Part shown: piece by piece, positions 41,484-54,000 of the stretch | Layout of the letters: each line of letters starts with the position of its first letter | How positions within the stretch are numbered: the stretch's first letter is position 1 | Assembly (NCBI GenBank): GCA_905178155.1 | Contig: CAJINV010000001.1 | Coordinates: forward strand, 5,650,724-5,714,723 | Origin: Amoebophrya sp. A120 | Lineage: Eukaryota; Sar; Dinophyceae; Syndiniales; Amoebophryaceae | DNA length: 64,000 bases | Direction: 5' to 3' | Notes under the pieces: model-generated | What the model was told of the DNA's origin: nothing | What the model saw: the letters and a program-made list of their open reading frames with translations, nothing else | The model's database searches: none | Made by a program: the position numbers and the translations under genes

Positions 41484-44400
41484 TCACCTGACTGCGGGCG
41501 TAGCAGCCTCCTCCACGACGTCTAGTTGCGAAAAGTCTATGACCCGTCCGGCGCACATGTTTCGCTCCGAGAGCGTGCAAGCTGCGCGGGTGGTGGCCGT
41601 GGGCAGCCCCGTAGTGGGCGCCGGGGCCGTGTAGATCTCCATCGTGCAATATCTGCACAAATACTGCAGGTTTTGCAGCGTGGTCCTCAACCCCGGCATC
41701 CCTACCGCGCACTCGATGCGTCGCTCGGGCACGGGCGTGGTCCAGTACTCCAGCCGCGTGTCGTGCGCCTGGGTCCAGCACAGGGGCTCGTCCAGCATCG
41801 CGCCCACGATGCACTGATCGACCTCCGGATCCAGCGGGACCGGAAAAAAGTTGATCACTTCGTCCGCTGGCAAAGGCGGCGCCGTGATGTTCCGCAGGTA
41901 CTGGTGCTCGATCATGGCCTCCGTCATGAGAATGTGCGAAGTTCCCGCGGACAGGAGCGAAAACCACTGCTCGAGCGACAGTGGCGAATTCACGATCTGG
42001 GCGTAGTTGACGTACTGGAGGGCGTTGGGAAACGGGTAGGAGAACAGCGTGTCGTTGAACAGATTCCGGTTCCGGCTCAGGATCGTCAGGTCCAACGCGT
42101 ACGACTTCGGCCAATCCAGCTTATTGAGTGAAAACTCCCCCCTCCCCATATCGAAAAGGTATCTTTCCGAAAATTTGTCTTGCTGATTTGGGGTCACAAA
42201 TCACATCTGTCTTGCAAGAAGACAAGGGCAGAAGCTTCCTCCCCATTATGGAAGCGATTTGTCATGCTGTGGGGCCTAAAGGTCAGCCGTTTGCAATGCT
42301 GACCAACTAGATCCATACGCCCCTCCCTAGCCTGGGGATCTGGCCGCAATGCTTTGCTGCAATACAAATCTGATTTGTGTACGCAAATCCAGCATCACAG
42401 ATTTCCTTTTTGATATGGGGAGGGGGGATCTTTCCTTTTCATACAGCTGTCCCGTTATTCTGTCCGGCGTGTAGACCAACTTCGCCTCCGTGTGCGTCCG
42501 CGGATCGAGGACCCGGGCCTCGAGGTCTTTTGACACGAAGCCAGACTTGATCACGACATACCACACGTTCACGTTTTCCGGTACCGGCATGGGCGTGTCC
42601 TTCGGGATGTCGAAGGTCTGCGTCGACACGTTGACGGTACCTAGCATCTGGATGTCCTGGCCGTTGTTGTAGTTCTCGGGCGCGCGGAACCAGATCTCGT
42701 GCCGGGTCAGGCACGTCGTGTTGATCATCTTGATGTCCCACACGACGCAGCCGCCGACGCTGCCAGCCCGGGCGTCGGCATCGGGAAACCGAATGTTGCT
42801 GATCTTCGGCTGGTAACCAAGGTCGTAGAAAACCTTCACGAGAACGTTGTGCTTGTGCACGCCAACGTTGGTCTGCGCAAACACCGCCCAGTGGCTGTAC
42901 AGGTCGTTTTCCGTGTCTACCGTTTCAAACACGTGCACAGGCTGCGGCGCGGCGTTGACCAGTTTGAACTTCGTCGAGTTCTGTACGCTCTCGCCATCCA
43001 TAACGTAAACACCGAAAAAGCGTAAAGGGTTCCGGACCGTGTCCGCCAGTTGGAGTCTTATCACATGTGAAAATTCTTACGTTTTCTGTATCTACATGTC
43101 ACACTTTGAGTAACTGCGTGCGATGAGGGTATAGGGTTTAGCGCCAGGTGAGTGTTCAAAGCGCAGAATTTTTTTCACCTACTTTTTGCAAATTGGCCAG
43201 CGTTCCAGACTACATAATTTAGTGGAAAAAGTGAACCCCTCCCGTTCTATTACAATCCGACCGTCTCAGGCTCCCCTGCACGCCGGCCCTCAGCGTTGAG
43301 GAAGTAGCTGCACGCGGACAAGGTTTTTCACACCTGATAAAATTCGCCGAAAAGCCCCACAGAAGATTGCCGCCCAGCGCCTCGCAGTTGGGGTTGGTGT
43401 CCGTGAAGGTCAAGCCCGTCCACGTCAGTACGTTGTCCATGATAGCGCCGGTCGAAGAGAACACGTCCGAGGCGTAGAGCACGTTGCTGGTGTCATTCAG
43501 ATCCAGCAAAACGGCTTGAAAATCTAGCCTCGTGACGTTGAACATGAAGTCCGGGCGTAGCAGAATCTGGTACTGGTTGTCCTGCACATAGTTCACGGAC
43601 AGATAGCACGTTTGCGTCGCGGTGCCCTCCTCCACGAAGACAAAGGTGCGGGGGTCGACCGGGACCTTATCGACGTTCGCCACCTCGATTGCGTCCGTCA
43701 AGTTGTAATCAAGCTCCTCGCACATCGGGTACCGCTGCTCAATGTTGTGCAAGGTACAGTTCCCAGTGGTCTCGTTTCCCCCGACACAACGAAGCTCTTG
43801 CGTCTCGTTGATGAACCTGAATTTGAAAGTTTATCACTATGTTGATGCAAAAGAAACTTGCTCTACTAGTACGCCTCAGTGCAGTCGCGACGTCTAGAAT
43901 AAAACTGCGTTGAAAAGGAAGAACAACGTCTATACTTCGTCTGCAATTCACAAAACTCGGCCCGTGAAAATAATCAAAGATCCTACGTGAGCGTGACTCG
44001 ATTTGCAAAAACCCCAGTGAAGCTGATTTGGAACTCGCCACCGCGCTCGTAGGGGTCGAGATCCGCGTCCTTAAACCCCACGGTGGTGACGGGCGTCTGC
44101 TCCTGCTTGTATGTGAACGAGTACGCGGTCGGGTAGGTGCAGTTCGCCACGGTTGTGTCCGTCGAGTCGGAGAGTCGACACGTCCCGCCCGTCCAGCCGG
44201 CGAGCACGCACCGTGCCTTGTGGTCGCACATGCTCGAGCACGACTGCATGGTCTGTCCGGGAATTGCCTCGAAGGACGAGACGGGGCACTTGCCGGACAC
44301 CAAAGTTTTCAGCTTCTGGGCGTTGTTGCTCGGTTCCTGGACCAGCGCCGCGATACTGTAGTGGTCCCAGCCGCCCACGGTTCTGCCCACCATCACACGC

Positions 44401-46959
44401 ACGATTTTGCCGTCGGTCGAGTTCGCCACGCCGGAGAGGGTCACCGACGGCTCCGTGTTCGCGACCTGATAGTCGTGTTTGTCATGTCAATGTCGAGCCG
44501 AAACCACATCTGAAAATGGCAGCCGATAGTACAGAGACCCAGTGCAGCAAGTTGTCCCATACAGAGACCACAGCACGAAGATCATGCTGTAAGCATAAAA
44601 CAGCCAAAGAAAAAAAAAACCCTCGTACCGCAGCCCCGGGGAAGACCGGGAACTGGAATACTGCGATGTCCGACTCTGCAATGACGGCCGCCATGGTGAT
44701 CGACGTTCCGTCCGGTGCGGAGGCGAGGTACAAGTTCGTGACGTTTTGCACCGTGTTCATGACGTAGTTAGACCAGACCGTCGTCTATCAAGTGTAAAAA
44801 TGTCTGGTGTTTTGTCTGGAAACAAGACCTTGGTACAGCACGGGGAAGAGAACGACTTGAACTTTTTGAAGAAAGAAAAGAAAAGAGAACTACGTGGATG
44901 CACTATGTAGAGAGAGATTAAAGCATGCTATTATGTCCACCGGTGGAACTAACTACTGCTACTTATACTATCGCTTGCGCAACATACAAATTGGGTGCAG
45001 TGAACTTCTGCCCACGGGGTCCCGCAGGCTCTACCAAGGTGCTACGCTGGCCAAAGCGCTAGGCACCTGGGAGCCTGTGGGTGCTCGCGCAGTAGTGTCA
45101 TGGCCGTGCGAATAGCACACCGTGGGTGCATGCTCACTACTATTCGCTGACACTACTGCCGTTCATGACCCTATCCCCAAATGCGCATTCGAAATAATTA
45201 TACTAAGAACTATCACAGCATTTGAGCAAGGATCACCACAAGCATGAACTAGAAAATTATAGATCAGTATTTTTGTACGGAGATTTATTATGACATGAAC
45301 ATGAAAGGAACTAGGTGCCGGATTTTAGCTTATACATGGGGGAGCTTGTGTGTGTGTTCTGAATTTAGGAACTATCTATCTTAGGTAAAAATGTCTGGGT
45401 CTGGAAGATTCTAAACTTGTAATGCTGTCTCTGGATTCTAAAAAAATTTGTATTGCATGACCAAGAAAAGGACTCCAGTTTGTGCTACGTGGAGAGGGCA
45501 TTTCTCATGCGGTAGAGGCATCACAAAGCACTCAAAAAATCTGTGATGCTAGGGCATGCATCACAGACATCATGGATCATTCAAAATATGCATGACAAAC
45601 CCGGCAATCTTCCAGATCCAGACATTTTTACATTTGATATCGTCCCCGTGGGTCGCTGCCAGAATGCGATTTTCCCCTGGCGTATCCCGCCGATCAGCTG
45701 CAAGGCCGCGATATCAAATGTAAAAATGTCTGGGTCTGGATGTCATGCAGATTTTACATGACACATGACGTCTGTAATGCATAACCTGGCATCACAGATT
45801 TTCAGCGGGCTTTCTGATGCCTATCCCGCATGAGAAATACCCTCTCCATGTAGCACAAACTGGAGCCCTCTTGCTGGTCATGCAATACGGATTTTTGTAC
45901 AATGCAGAGACAGCGTCACAAGTTGCAATCTTCCAGACCCAGACATTTTTACAGTTGATACGCGACCTGGATGAAATTCTCCACGGTCACACTGGACAAG
46001 TACTCCACCGCGATGGAGTTCTTTGCGCGCGACGGGGTATCGGTGAAGACCACCATCTCCTCACCGGTGGTGGGGGATTTTCGGTCCTGGTTGAGCATCA
46101 TGACGATTTCGTCCGTGCCCGTGTCGATCACGGCCAGTTCAGAGATACCCGACTCCGCGGAGTAGTTCTTATCGAGCAGAAACGGCGCGGTTGGGGTCGT
46201 GCGCTGGAACACGCAGAGCGACCCCTCCGGGTGGGTCTTGTTTTTGCCGGACGCGACGACCAACAGCCGGCGGTCGAAATTCACCGTACTCGGGCGGACG
46301 TGTTCGCTGCCGCAGGGGTTTTGCACCTGATACGTCACGTTCAGAAAGTTCGGCTGCAGCTGCAGAATTTGCACCACGTCCGCACTGGCGACCACCAGCT
46401 CGTCCTGGTACAGCGCGATGGCGTCGAGCTGGTCCTTGCTCCGCGTCAAATTCACATTCGCCTGGGTGAACACGCGTGCGGCGCCGTTCCAGCTGGCGCC
46501 CTGCGCGTCCGTCTCGAACTTCGCGACGCCCAGGTCGGTTTGGCTGTAGGTATACACGAGCTGCTGCCTGCGAGAATCCAACTGCAGGAATGGTCGCACG
46601 TGCGCTGGGCTGCCTATGTCGACGTCCACGCTGGCCAGCCACTCGGCCAGCGTAACGGACAGGTGGGCGAGCAGGAGGGCTGCAACGGCGATCGCGCTCC
46701 GCTTTTTTGACCGAGCTTGATTTTCACTCGATGGCTGTAAGCCACGTATTCGTGCCTTCGTGCGCTTCGGCTTTATGCGCTTGCTGCGCATGATCTCCAT
46801 CATCTGCTCCGCGTCTATCTTTATTTCCCTGGCCTTTTGATGTGCTCTGGGCAACATAGTTTCCGTATCCTCCTCCGCATGGTCTGGTGCTGGTGGTCGC
46901 TTGCGCTTGCGCCATGCGGCCCGCAAGCCGGAGGATAGCTGCCCTCGTTTTGGTCCCAT
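41484..46959 (-). CDS. Large membrane-anchored ectoprotein, unknown family
   Basis: Seven exons: 45961-46959, 45640-45706, 44629-44780, 43987-44465, 43334-43816, 42444-43056 and 41484-42116; 1,141 aa. Exon ends at the three element introns include one copy of each 5-bp duplication; the other three introns are GT-AG. Frame is kept throughout. A very basic ~85-residue N-terminus precedes one hydrophobic anchor at about residues 88-107 (RSAIAVAALLLAHLSVTLAE). The rest is a long ectodomain with many Asn-X-Ser/Thr sites and scattered cysteine pairs, for example CSSMCDHKARCVLAGWTGGT. Its first 300 residues resemble a beta-propeller-like repeat series by composition only. Start at 46959 is the first ATG; upstream in-frame codons begin at a TTG. 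A large surface or secreted-pathway protein is the best guess. Confidence 0.78.
42122..42443. mobile_element. 322-bp TIR intron element (family A)
   Basis: Same length, orientation and ends as 28621-28942 (TATTGAGTGAAAACTCCCCC ... CCTTTTCATA), with long matching internal stretches such as GTCTTGCAAGAAGACAAGGG and CTAGCCTGGGGATCTGGCCG. Flanked by CAGCT duplications (42117-42121 and 42444-42448). Exact removal joins ITGQL|DWPKSYALD in frame. No GT-AG, GC-AG or AT-AC register exists. Confidence 0.9.
44786..45639. mobile_element. 854-bp composite TIR intron element (family C)
   Basis: Outer ends are TATCAAGTGTAAAAATGTCT... at 44786 and ...ACATTTTTACATTTGATA at 45639, flanked by TCGTC duplications (44781-44785 and 45640-45644). 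Exact removal joins RPTGT|TVWSNYVMNT in frame. Inside, 45377-45639 resembles a whole family C element in the opposite orientation to 45712-45960, so the intron is composite or nested. The other part holds two long hairpins (45018-45159). Registers offer no canonical splice pair. Confidence 0.8.
45018..45159. repeat. Two inverted repeats inside the composite intron
   Basis: CCCGCAGGCTC (45018-45028) pairs with GAGCCTGTGGG (45071-45081), extended inward by CCAAGGTGC/GCACCTGGG. Then GCAGTAGTGTCA (45089-45100) pairs with TGACACTACTGC (45148-45159), with an inner GCGAATAG/CTATTCGC pair. These look like remains of another small palindromic element. Confidence 0.7.
45712..45960. mobile_element. 249-bp TIR intron element (family C)
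   Basis: Starts TATCAAATGTAAAAATGTCT and ends ACATTTTTACAGTTGATA; the ~30-bp ends are inverted repeats containing GTCTGGGTCTGG. Flanked by CGCGA duplications (45707-45711 and 45961-45965). Exact removal joins NFIQVA|ALQLIGGIRQ in frame, leaving a 67-nt exon between it and the composite element. No canonical splice register. Confidence 0.88.
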
Positions 46960-48013
46960 GAACGGCTGAAGAGAACGCGGCGCAAGCAAAGCTACAGCGC
47001 TACTACGCGATGAAACCAACGACGGAAAACCACAACATGCATCTTGCTTTTTATCTTGTCACTGTGCTTTTATTGCGATAGCGTAAATCGAATCCAAACC
47101 AAATCGCACAGGTGGTTGTGTTATCAACCAGTACGAAATACGCCCAGCAGAAGACCACTCTGCCTTTGAACGACACCAAATAGATGGCGGCCACTTGCAC
47201 TCTCTCAAGGCACAGATTTGTAAAGATAGACGTTCGAAATGCCACTGGAAAGAAGTAGCAACTCCGTCCACTTGCGCAGCAACACTCGACACCTACCCTC
47301 TTTCCCTCTGCAGCAGCCTTATGCCCGCTCCGCAATGGATGCTGATAAAGAAACACCCGCTCGGCCTCGGTCGGCCAAAGACCAGGGGTGACTTGAAACT
47401 TTTCCGCGAGTAGTATAATGCTGCAACAGACACTCGAAGTAAAACATGCGGCAAGTTTTCATCTCTCGCTTACTTGAGGTATGTATTCCATTCGTTTCTT
47501 AAGGTTGTTGCCTCGAGGAGCGCTTCTAGAAGTTGTAAGTAAAGAGAGTAGCAAAGAGAGGCAAGCAGCAGGCTTCCAGCAGTATTTGATACTCTTAGCT
47601 AAACCGATGCAGTGCCGCGTGTACGGAGAATACCTCCGCGCACGCACAACCACATCGTCTAACTGCTTCGAAAAAAAAGACGGTAAAACCTACTTGCGAG
47701 CGCAAAATGAAACAATCCAGGTGCTAACTTGGTAAAAAAAACACACCATACTGATGCTTACGGAAGAAACTTACAGAAACACTTACAATGTGCAAGAGAA
47801 ACGGAACGAAGAGACGTCAGAGGAACAAAACCAACAGAAAATTTACAGGTTTGTTCAACCTCAGAAACAAACAAGTAGTAATTACGTAGAGAGAGATCGT
47901 AAACCACACTTGGCCACTGTACAAGAAGATAAACATGAGACTAGTAGTGCTGTCTTACTCTTCGCAGATTCCCATCCGGAGCTGATGTCCACGACTTCGA
48001 CGCCTGGGATGCA
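46960..48013. other. Intergenic, about 1.05 kb
   Basis: Between the two large membrane-protein genes. Short ORFs on both strands are not supported. Nothing else recognised. Confidence 0.45.
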
Positions 48014-51000
48014 TTAGAAACCTCCAGGGGCAGGCTCAGCGTCCGGTTCCGGTTTCTTCTCCGCAGCCTCTTCTGTCGCGGCGCCTTTCCCGCCACCACC
48101 CGCAGCCTCGGGGCCTTTATCCTTGCCTTTCAACTGTTCCTTCGACTTGCCTTTCGACTCGTCCCCCTTGTTGCCTCCTTTGTCGAAAGCCTTTCCTTTG
48201 CCTTTATCTCCTTTGTCAAACGGCTTGCCTTTGCCCTTATCTCCTTTGCCCTTACTATCTCCACCTTTGCCCTTGTCATCCGGAGTTGGAGTTCCACCTG
48301 CGCCATCATTTTTTTCCGCATCGGACGCGGCATTTCCCTCGCCAGTGGGTGGCGGAGTGTCTCCCTTTCCCGTTCCGTCTTTGCCCTTTCCGTCTAGCGG
48401 GCTCTTGCCGTCTTTGCCCTTGCTGTCGCCGCCTTTGCCTTTTCCCTCGCCAGTGGGTGGCGGAGTGTCTCCCTTGCCCGTTCCGTCTTTGCCCTTTCCG
48501 TCTAGAGGGCCCTTGCCGTCTTTGCCCTTGCTGTCGCCGCCTTTGCCTTTTCCCTCGCCAGTGGGTGGCGGAGTGTCTCCCTTGCCCGTTCCGTCTTTCC
48601 CCTTTCCGTCTGCCGGGCCCTTGCCGTCTTTCCCCTTGCCATCGTCGCTTTTGCCTTTCCCCTTGCCGTCTTCGCCCTTGCCGTCTTCGCCCTTGCCGTC
48701 TTTCCCCTTGCCGTCTTCGCCCTTGCCGTCTTTCCCCTTGCCGTCTTTTCCCTTGCCGCCGTCGCCCTTGCCGTCAAACCACCCCTTTCCATCCTTTCCT
48801 TTTCCATCTTTCCCCTTGCCATCTTTTCCCTTGAAGTCCCACGGGCCCTTACCGTCTTTCCCCTTTCCAAACTTTCCTTTATCGCCATTGATGCCCTTGT
48901 CATCTTTGCCCTTGCCCTTGTCCTCGCCTTTCTTTCCTTTTCCCTTGTCGCCCTTGCCCTTGGCCGCCCCCTTCGGCGCTCCCTTCGGCGCCGGACCGGC
49001 ATTCGCGTACTTGGCGCAGTACTCCGTTTGTTTATCGGGTTCCGCAGTCAACGGATACGGCAAGCACGTCGTGGGATTGGATCGCAGCCCGCTGAGCAAT
49101 CGTACCTGCTCGCCGCTTTTCGACCTGCTCTGGCCAACTTGCACCTAAGTCCATTCATTCGCGTTTTGCTTGTTTCATCTGCTGCTTCTTGAATAGCGCT
49201 GCAGAATAGCAGCTTCATCTCACGAGAGGACAAGTAAAAAGCTGTATCATTCAAAAACTTGAACTTCCACGATGCTACGAAATTGATAAATGTCGGTCCG
49301 TCTAATCGAAACAGCAGCGCAGTGGCGACGAAGACCGAGGAAAAAGCAAGCACAATAAACCGTTCCTTACCAGTATCACCACGGGGTCCTCGTCTTTGTA
49401 TTTCGTCTGCACGGTGCGGCTCTCCCCCGGTAGGTTCTCCGCGAACACCCTTCTGTCTTTCGGAAAGGGGGAATCGCCGTCACCGGACCGCAGTTCGGAC
49501 GCGAGCATCATCTGCACCGGCTTTCGCTCCTCGTGTTGCAGTTTCTTCGCAAACCGGTCCCGCCGAGCGTCGTCCGCGATGTGGGCCTTTAACCACTTTT
49601 CCAACTCCTCCTCAACTGTCGCTTCCGGCTGCTGTCCTTGAGCGGCCGGCGGCTCCTGCTCCAACGCCGAGGAGGCTTCGAGCCCGCCATCCGGCAAGTA
49701 GTTGCTGCGATGCCGCACGCGCCACGTGCGGCCCTTCCGGCTGAAGAGCTGCGACTCGATGCGCTCCTGGCGAAAAGTCATCCGCTTTTTCGTCTTCCCG
49801 AGTTCCAGAGCGGACGCGGACGACGAAGAACTTGAGGATGTTGAAGATCCGGTCAACGCGACGGCGCTGCCCAAATTGTCCGGGCCGGCCGGAAAAAAGT
49901 TAGGAAAGTCCTCCCCGGCCATGCGCAGGACGAGCTCCGTCCACTGCCCATTCCGGATCATTTCTCGAAACTTCGCCCGGACAACGCTCACGTCGTTCGG
50001 CGGCGTGGGGAGGTTCTCGTACGACGTTTTTGCGGACCGGTCGTAAAACGAAACAGCCTCGAAAATCTCGCTGGGTACGTCGTCCAAGTCGTTTTCGGTG
50101 CGCAGCTCGAAAATGCTGGCGCCCTGCAGGGTTGCCGTGTGCGCGGGGGCGTCTTTCGTGGTGGTGTGCCAGCAGTCCTGCAGGAACTGTTGCGACCAGT
50201 AGGATTCGAGCATCTGGGCGATTTTGGGCTGCAGGAGCGTGTAGCGGTCCTGGCCGAAGGCGTAACTGGGGTTCGCGGCGGCGCAGTCATGCTCCCCCAG
50301 CGAGCAATCCATGCAGACGCCGGAACGTGGCGGGTTCAGGATCTTGATGACCGCGCGCTCCACGCACTGGTTCTTACAGTCTAAAAGCGGGCTATTTTTG
50401 AAGACTTCTCCAAACGGCGAGCCCTCCGCCGACCGCGGCATAAGCTCGCCGAGCGTAGAGGCCAGTTCGTGCTTCGTGCCCGCCAGGAAGGACGTGAGCG
50501 GCTGCATCTTCCAACGGTTGCTCAAATCCTGGCCGCCGGGCCCGGGCGGCCAGAAGCCCACACTGCCCTGGCCGAGGCCGTAGGGCAGCGGCAACTCCTC
50601 AAACTTGTGGAACTCCTCGGCGGTCAACAGGCGGAACTGCAGTCTTTCCGGAGCAAACTCCACGGTCCCGGTGGCATCGCCGACCAGGTTCAGAATGTCC
50701 TCCTGCGCGTCGGCCGGCAGCGGCGCCCCGTCCTTCGGCTGCTTCTCCTTCAAGATCGCGGTCACGTTGGGCTGCAGAATGTCGGGAACATCCAGAAAAT
50801 ACGTGATTCCGGCTTCTGAAAAGAGGATTTCCCGCCCCTTCGGCAGCTTCTGCACCTGTGGAATAAACGTATTCAACAGGAAATTTCATATAAACAGAAC
50901 TGTGGTCCAATGCTCTTTTCTGGAAGACGGCAAAAGAGAAAGCTTGTTAAGCTAGAGTTAGTAGGAAACCACAACACAGAAGAGTAGTACCGCAACGCGT

Positions 51001-54000
51001 TCGCCTATTCTGCGAAGCATTTCTTCTGTGTTCAAGCAGAGGTCTAGATCCAGCTCCACCTCGTTCTCTCGGTCGTACACGGTGTCAATCGTGATCGCTC
51101 GGAAGTACTTCCTTAACTGCGTCGAGGAGAACTCGAACGGGTGCGGGTCGGGCTCCTTGTACCCAATCTTCACTTGCCCGGTACCGCGGTACTCGACCGC
51201 CGCGGACAGCATCATGCGCAGGAAGATCATCTGGTTCAGGGGGCAGAATTCCGTGCTCCACAGGTCCACCGCCATCACCGGTTTGTGCGCGAACAGGTGC
51301 CCCGACACCTTGGAATCCGCCACCATCACCAGGCCGTTTTCCAGCAGCTGGGTCAGCACGCCGTCCACGTCCGGCGGGCACACCGGCAGCTCGGGCTGCC
51401 GGTAGGGCTCGGCGCCGCCCACGCGCGGGTACCCGTTGTAGGGTTCGTACCCGGCGTCCGGGCGGACGAGGAGGGAACAGAGAATGCGCCGCAGATCGTC
51501 CAACTTCGCCGCCGTGCCCCGCAGCGCTACCTCCTCGTCACCGTGCTGCTTCTTCACCTCCTTCCACGTGCGCAGCGTGTACTGCTCGAAACTTTCCTGC
51601 GGCACGAGCTGGAAGTTCGCGACGTACTCGTCCTCGCCGGTGATCAAATCGAGCGAGACCCCGCCGTAGCTGCCGACCGGAATACACAAAGCCACCACGT
51701 CCGCCGCGTCCTGGCGCTTGAACATGATGTTCTCGTTCAGCACGCAGTCCTCGGGCATGCCGCGCACCGGATTCAGCCCCACGCGAAAGAAGATCGCGTA
51801 CAGCGCGTCCCCGTACACCTCAATCTTCTTGGTCCACTCTCTGCCATCCGTCAGCACGTCCGTGTAGTTTTTCGTGAGGAAATCCAGCGACAGCATGAAC
51901 ATCTAGTGTAGTTGATCATGACACTATCAAGTGGGAATTGCTCTGGGTATAATTTGTACCAATGTAGGGACGTGCATAAAAAAATGCTACTGCTGAAATC
52001 AGCTTAAGTTCTTGCAACTTTCGGTCGAAGAAATTGAAAATGAAAATCCGGCAGATCATCACACCAGCGTGGTAACTACAACTCGTCCTCACGACCCAAA
52101 CACGATATATTACCCAATTATCCACCATGTATTCTATACCTGTGAGGATTCGGAGCAGGGCTCGCGCGGCACGGCGTGCTCGTAGCTTCCCCGCTCATTG
52201 AAAGGGTTCATGTCCGGCCCTTCCAGCCCGTAGGCCCGCTCCAACGGCGAGACCGGGCGGTACTTTTTCTTGTGCGTCACTCCCTCTTGCAACACAAACC
52301 GCCCCGGCAGCTCGGCGTCGTTGTAATCGCCCTCGATGTAGAAAACCGGGCCGACGCCGTTCACCCGGTAGAACAACGGGTTTTGCCGCACCGGCTTCAC
52401 CCGCAGCTCGTTGTTGATCTCAAAGTACACGCGTTCCTTGTACTCCGCGATGTGCACCACCTCCATGTCTTCGAACGACTCCCCCGCCGCGCCCGGCTTC
52501 GCCTGCGCCTTCTCCGCCTCCGCTTTCTGGAGTGCCTGCTTCGCTTTCGCCTGGACCTGCTTCGCCTGCGCAGACAGCTTGGCGCTCATACTCGTGGCCA
52601 AGTCGCTCTTCTGCATGTGGGTGATTTTCTCCTCCACGTCCAGATCCTCGTCCTCGTACATGCGCAGCTCCTCGCGCTTTTTCTTCTCCTGCATTTCCAG
52701 GATCTCGCTGATTTCCCCCTCCGACTTGCCCATGGCCTTCATTTTTGCCGTCATCATCTCTTTCTCCTCGTCGGACAGTTTGCCCGTGGGGGGGCCCTGC
52801 GGCCCCTTGCCCTTGCCCTTCTTCGCGTCTTTGCCTTTTGACATACTTTTGGGGGCATCCGGCTTACCCTTGTTCATATCGCCCTTGCCTTTCATACCCT
52901 TTCCCGCCGCATCGGACTCGCCTCCGGGCGGTGGGCCGGCCTCCAAGAAGGACTCGGGGGGGACAAGAAGAACGTCGGACTCAGCTGGTGCAAAGCGGCC
53001 GTCCAGTACGGCCGTGTCCGTTTGGCTGCCTCCTTGCTGCGCATTCGTTCGCGCACGCTGTCCCGCAGTAGAGCCGTACTGGTCCTCGAGAAACGCCGTC
53101 CCTTCCTGCAGTGTGTTGTCACCACGCGTACCTTTTATCTCTGCTGCGGTTTCAGCTTTATCTCTACCCTCTGGAGGTACCACGAACGTCGACGACCCTA
53201 GTCGCGCTTCGCTTGCCTCGCCGGCTTTCGTAGCTGTACTTGTTGCATCGTCTACATCAAGTTCCAGCTCTTTCATCTCTAAAAACGAGCCGGCCGCGTC
53301 ATCATTTTGCAACTCGAGGAAGGATGCGGCTTCGGCGTTGGCCCTCTTCGTGTACGCGGCGTGGAGCTGCTTGGTGATTTCAACCAGTTGCCCAACCTTC
53401 GCCGCCGTCGGTTCCGAAAGCTCGGCATCGAAGTCTTCCTGCAAAGCGTCTATTGCGGGGATTATCATGTAACACAAAGCCGAAACTTCTGTGTAGTCGC
53501 GCTCCATCTGATGTAAGTTTTCGTTTTGCTCTTTCAGTGGTGGCACAGTGGGTTCTCATGGTAAGTACTCATTCTGGGTAAAAACCACTTTCACATTGAG
53601 GCCCTCCTGTCAGCAGTAGCGACGCTACGCAACACAAACAGACGTGGCACGGCACGCCATGCTACTTCCACTTCGATACAGACAAACCAGAAACAAAAAA
53701 ACGAAACTGTACGTTCACTAGCCCGGTATATTCGTCCAGTTGGTCCACGAGTTCCTCCGCGCTTACCCGCGCGATGTGCCAACTCTCCTCGTTCTTTTCC
53801 GCCAGCGCCTCGAAAAACTCCTTCACCTTTGCGCTCGCGTCGCCCGCCGCTTGCTCGGCGGCCGCGACCTTTCGCCCGAGGTCCTCCTTCACCGCGACCA
53901 TGTGGCTCCCGCGCATGCCCTCCACCTTGACCGGCCTGGTCTGCTGCAGCTTTTTTTCCACCGACTTTCGCACACCCAGGGTGTCCAGGTACGCGACCAA

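Noticed and set aside
44498-44520. Acceptor-like TTTTCAG followed by ATG in the 41484-46959 gene
   Set aside because: Using it leads to a stop within about 25 codons; the acceptor CTATCAG at 44466-44472 keeps frame.
45018-45081. Cloverleaf-like hairpin resembling a tRNA
   Set aside because: No A or B box and no anticodon arm; it is a simple inverted repeat inside a mobile-element intron.
48123-49148. 341-aa plus-strand ORF rich in Pro/Leu/Phe
   Set aside because: It is the complement of the Gly/Lys repeat tail; the minus frame connects in phase to nine upstream exons.
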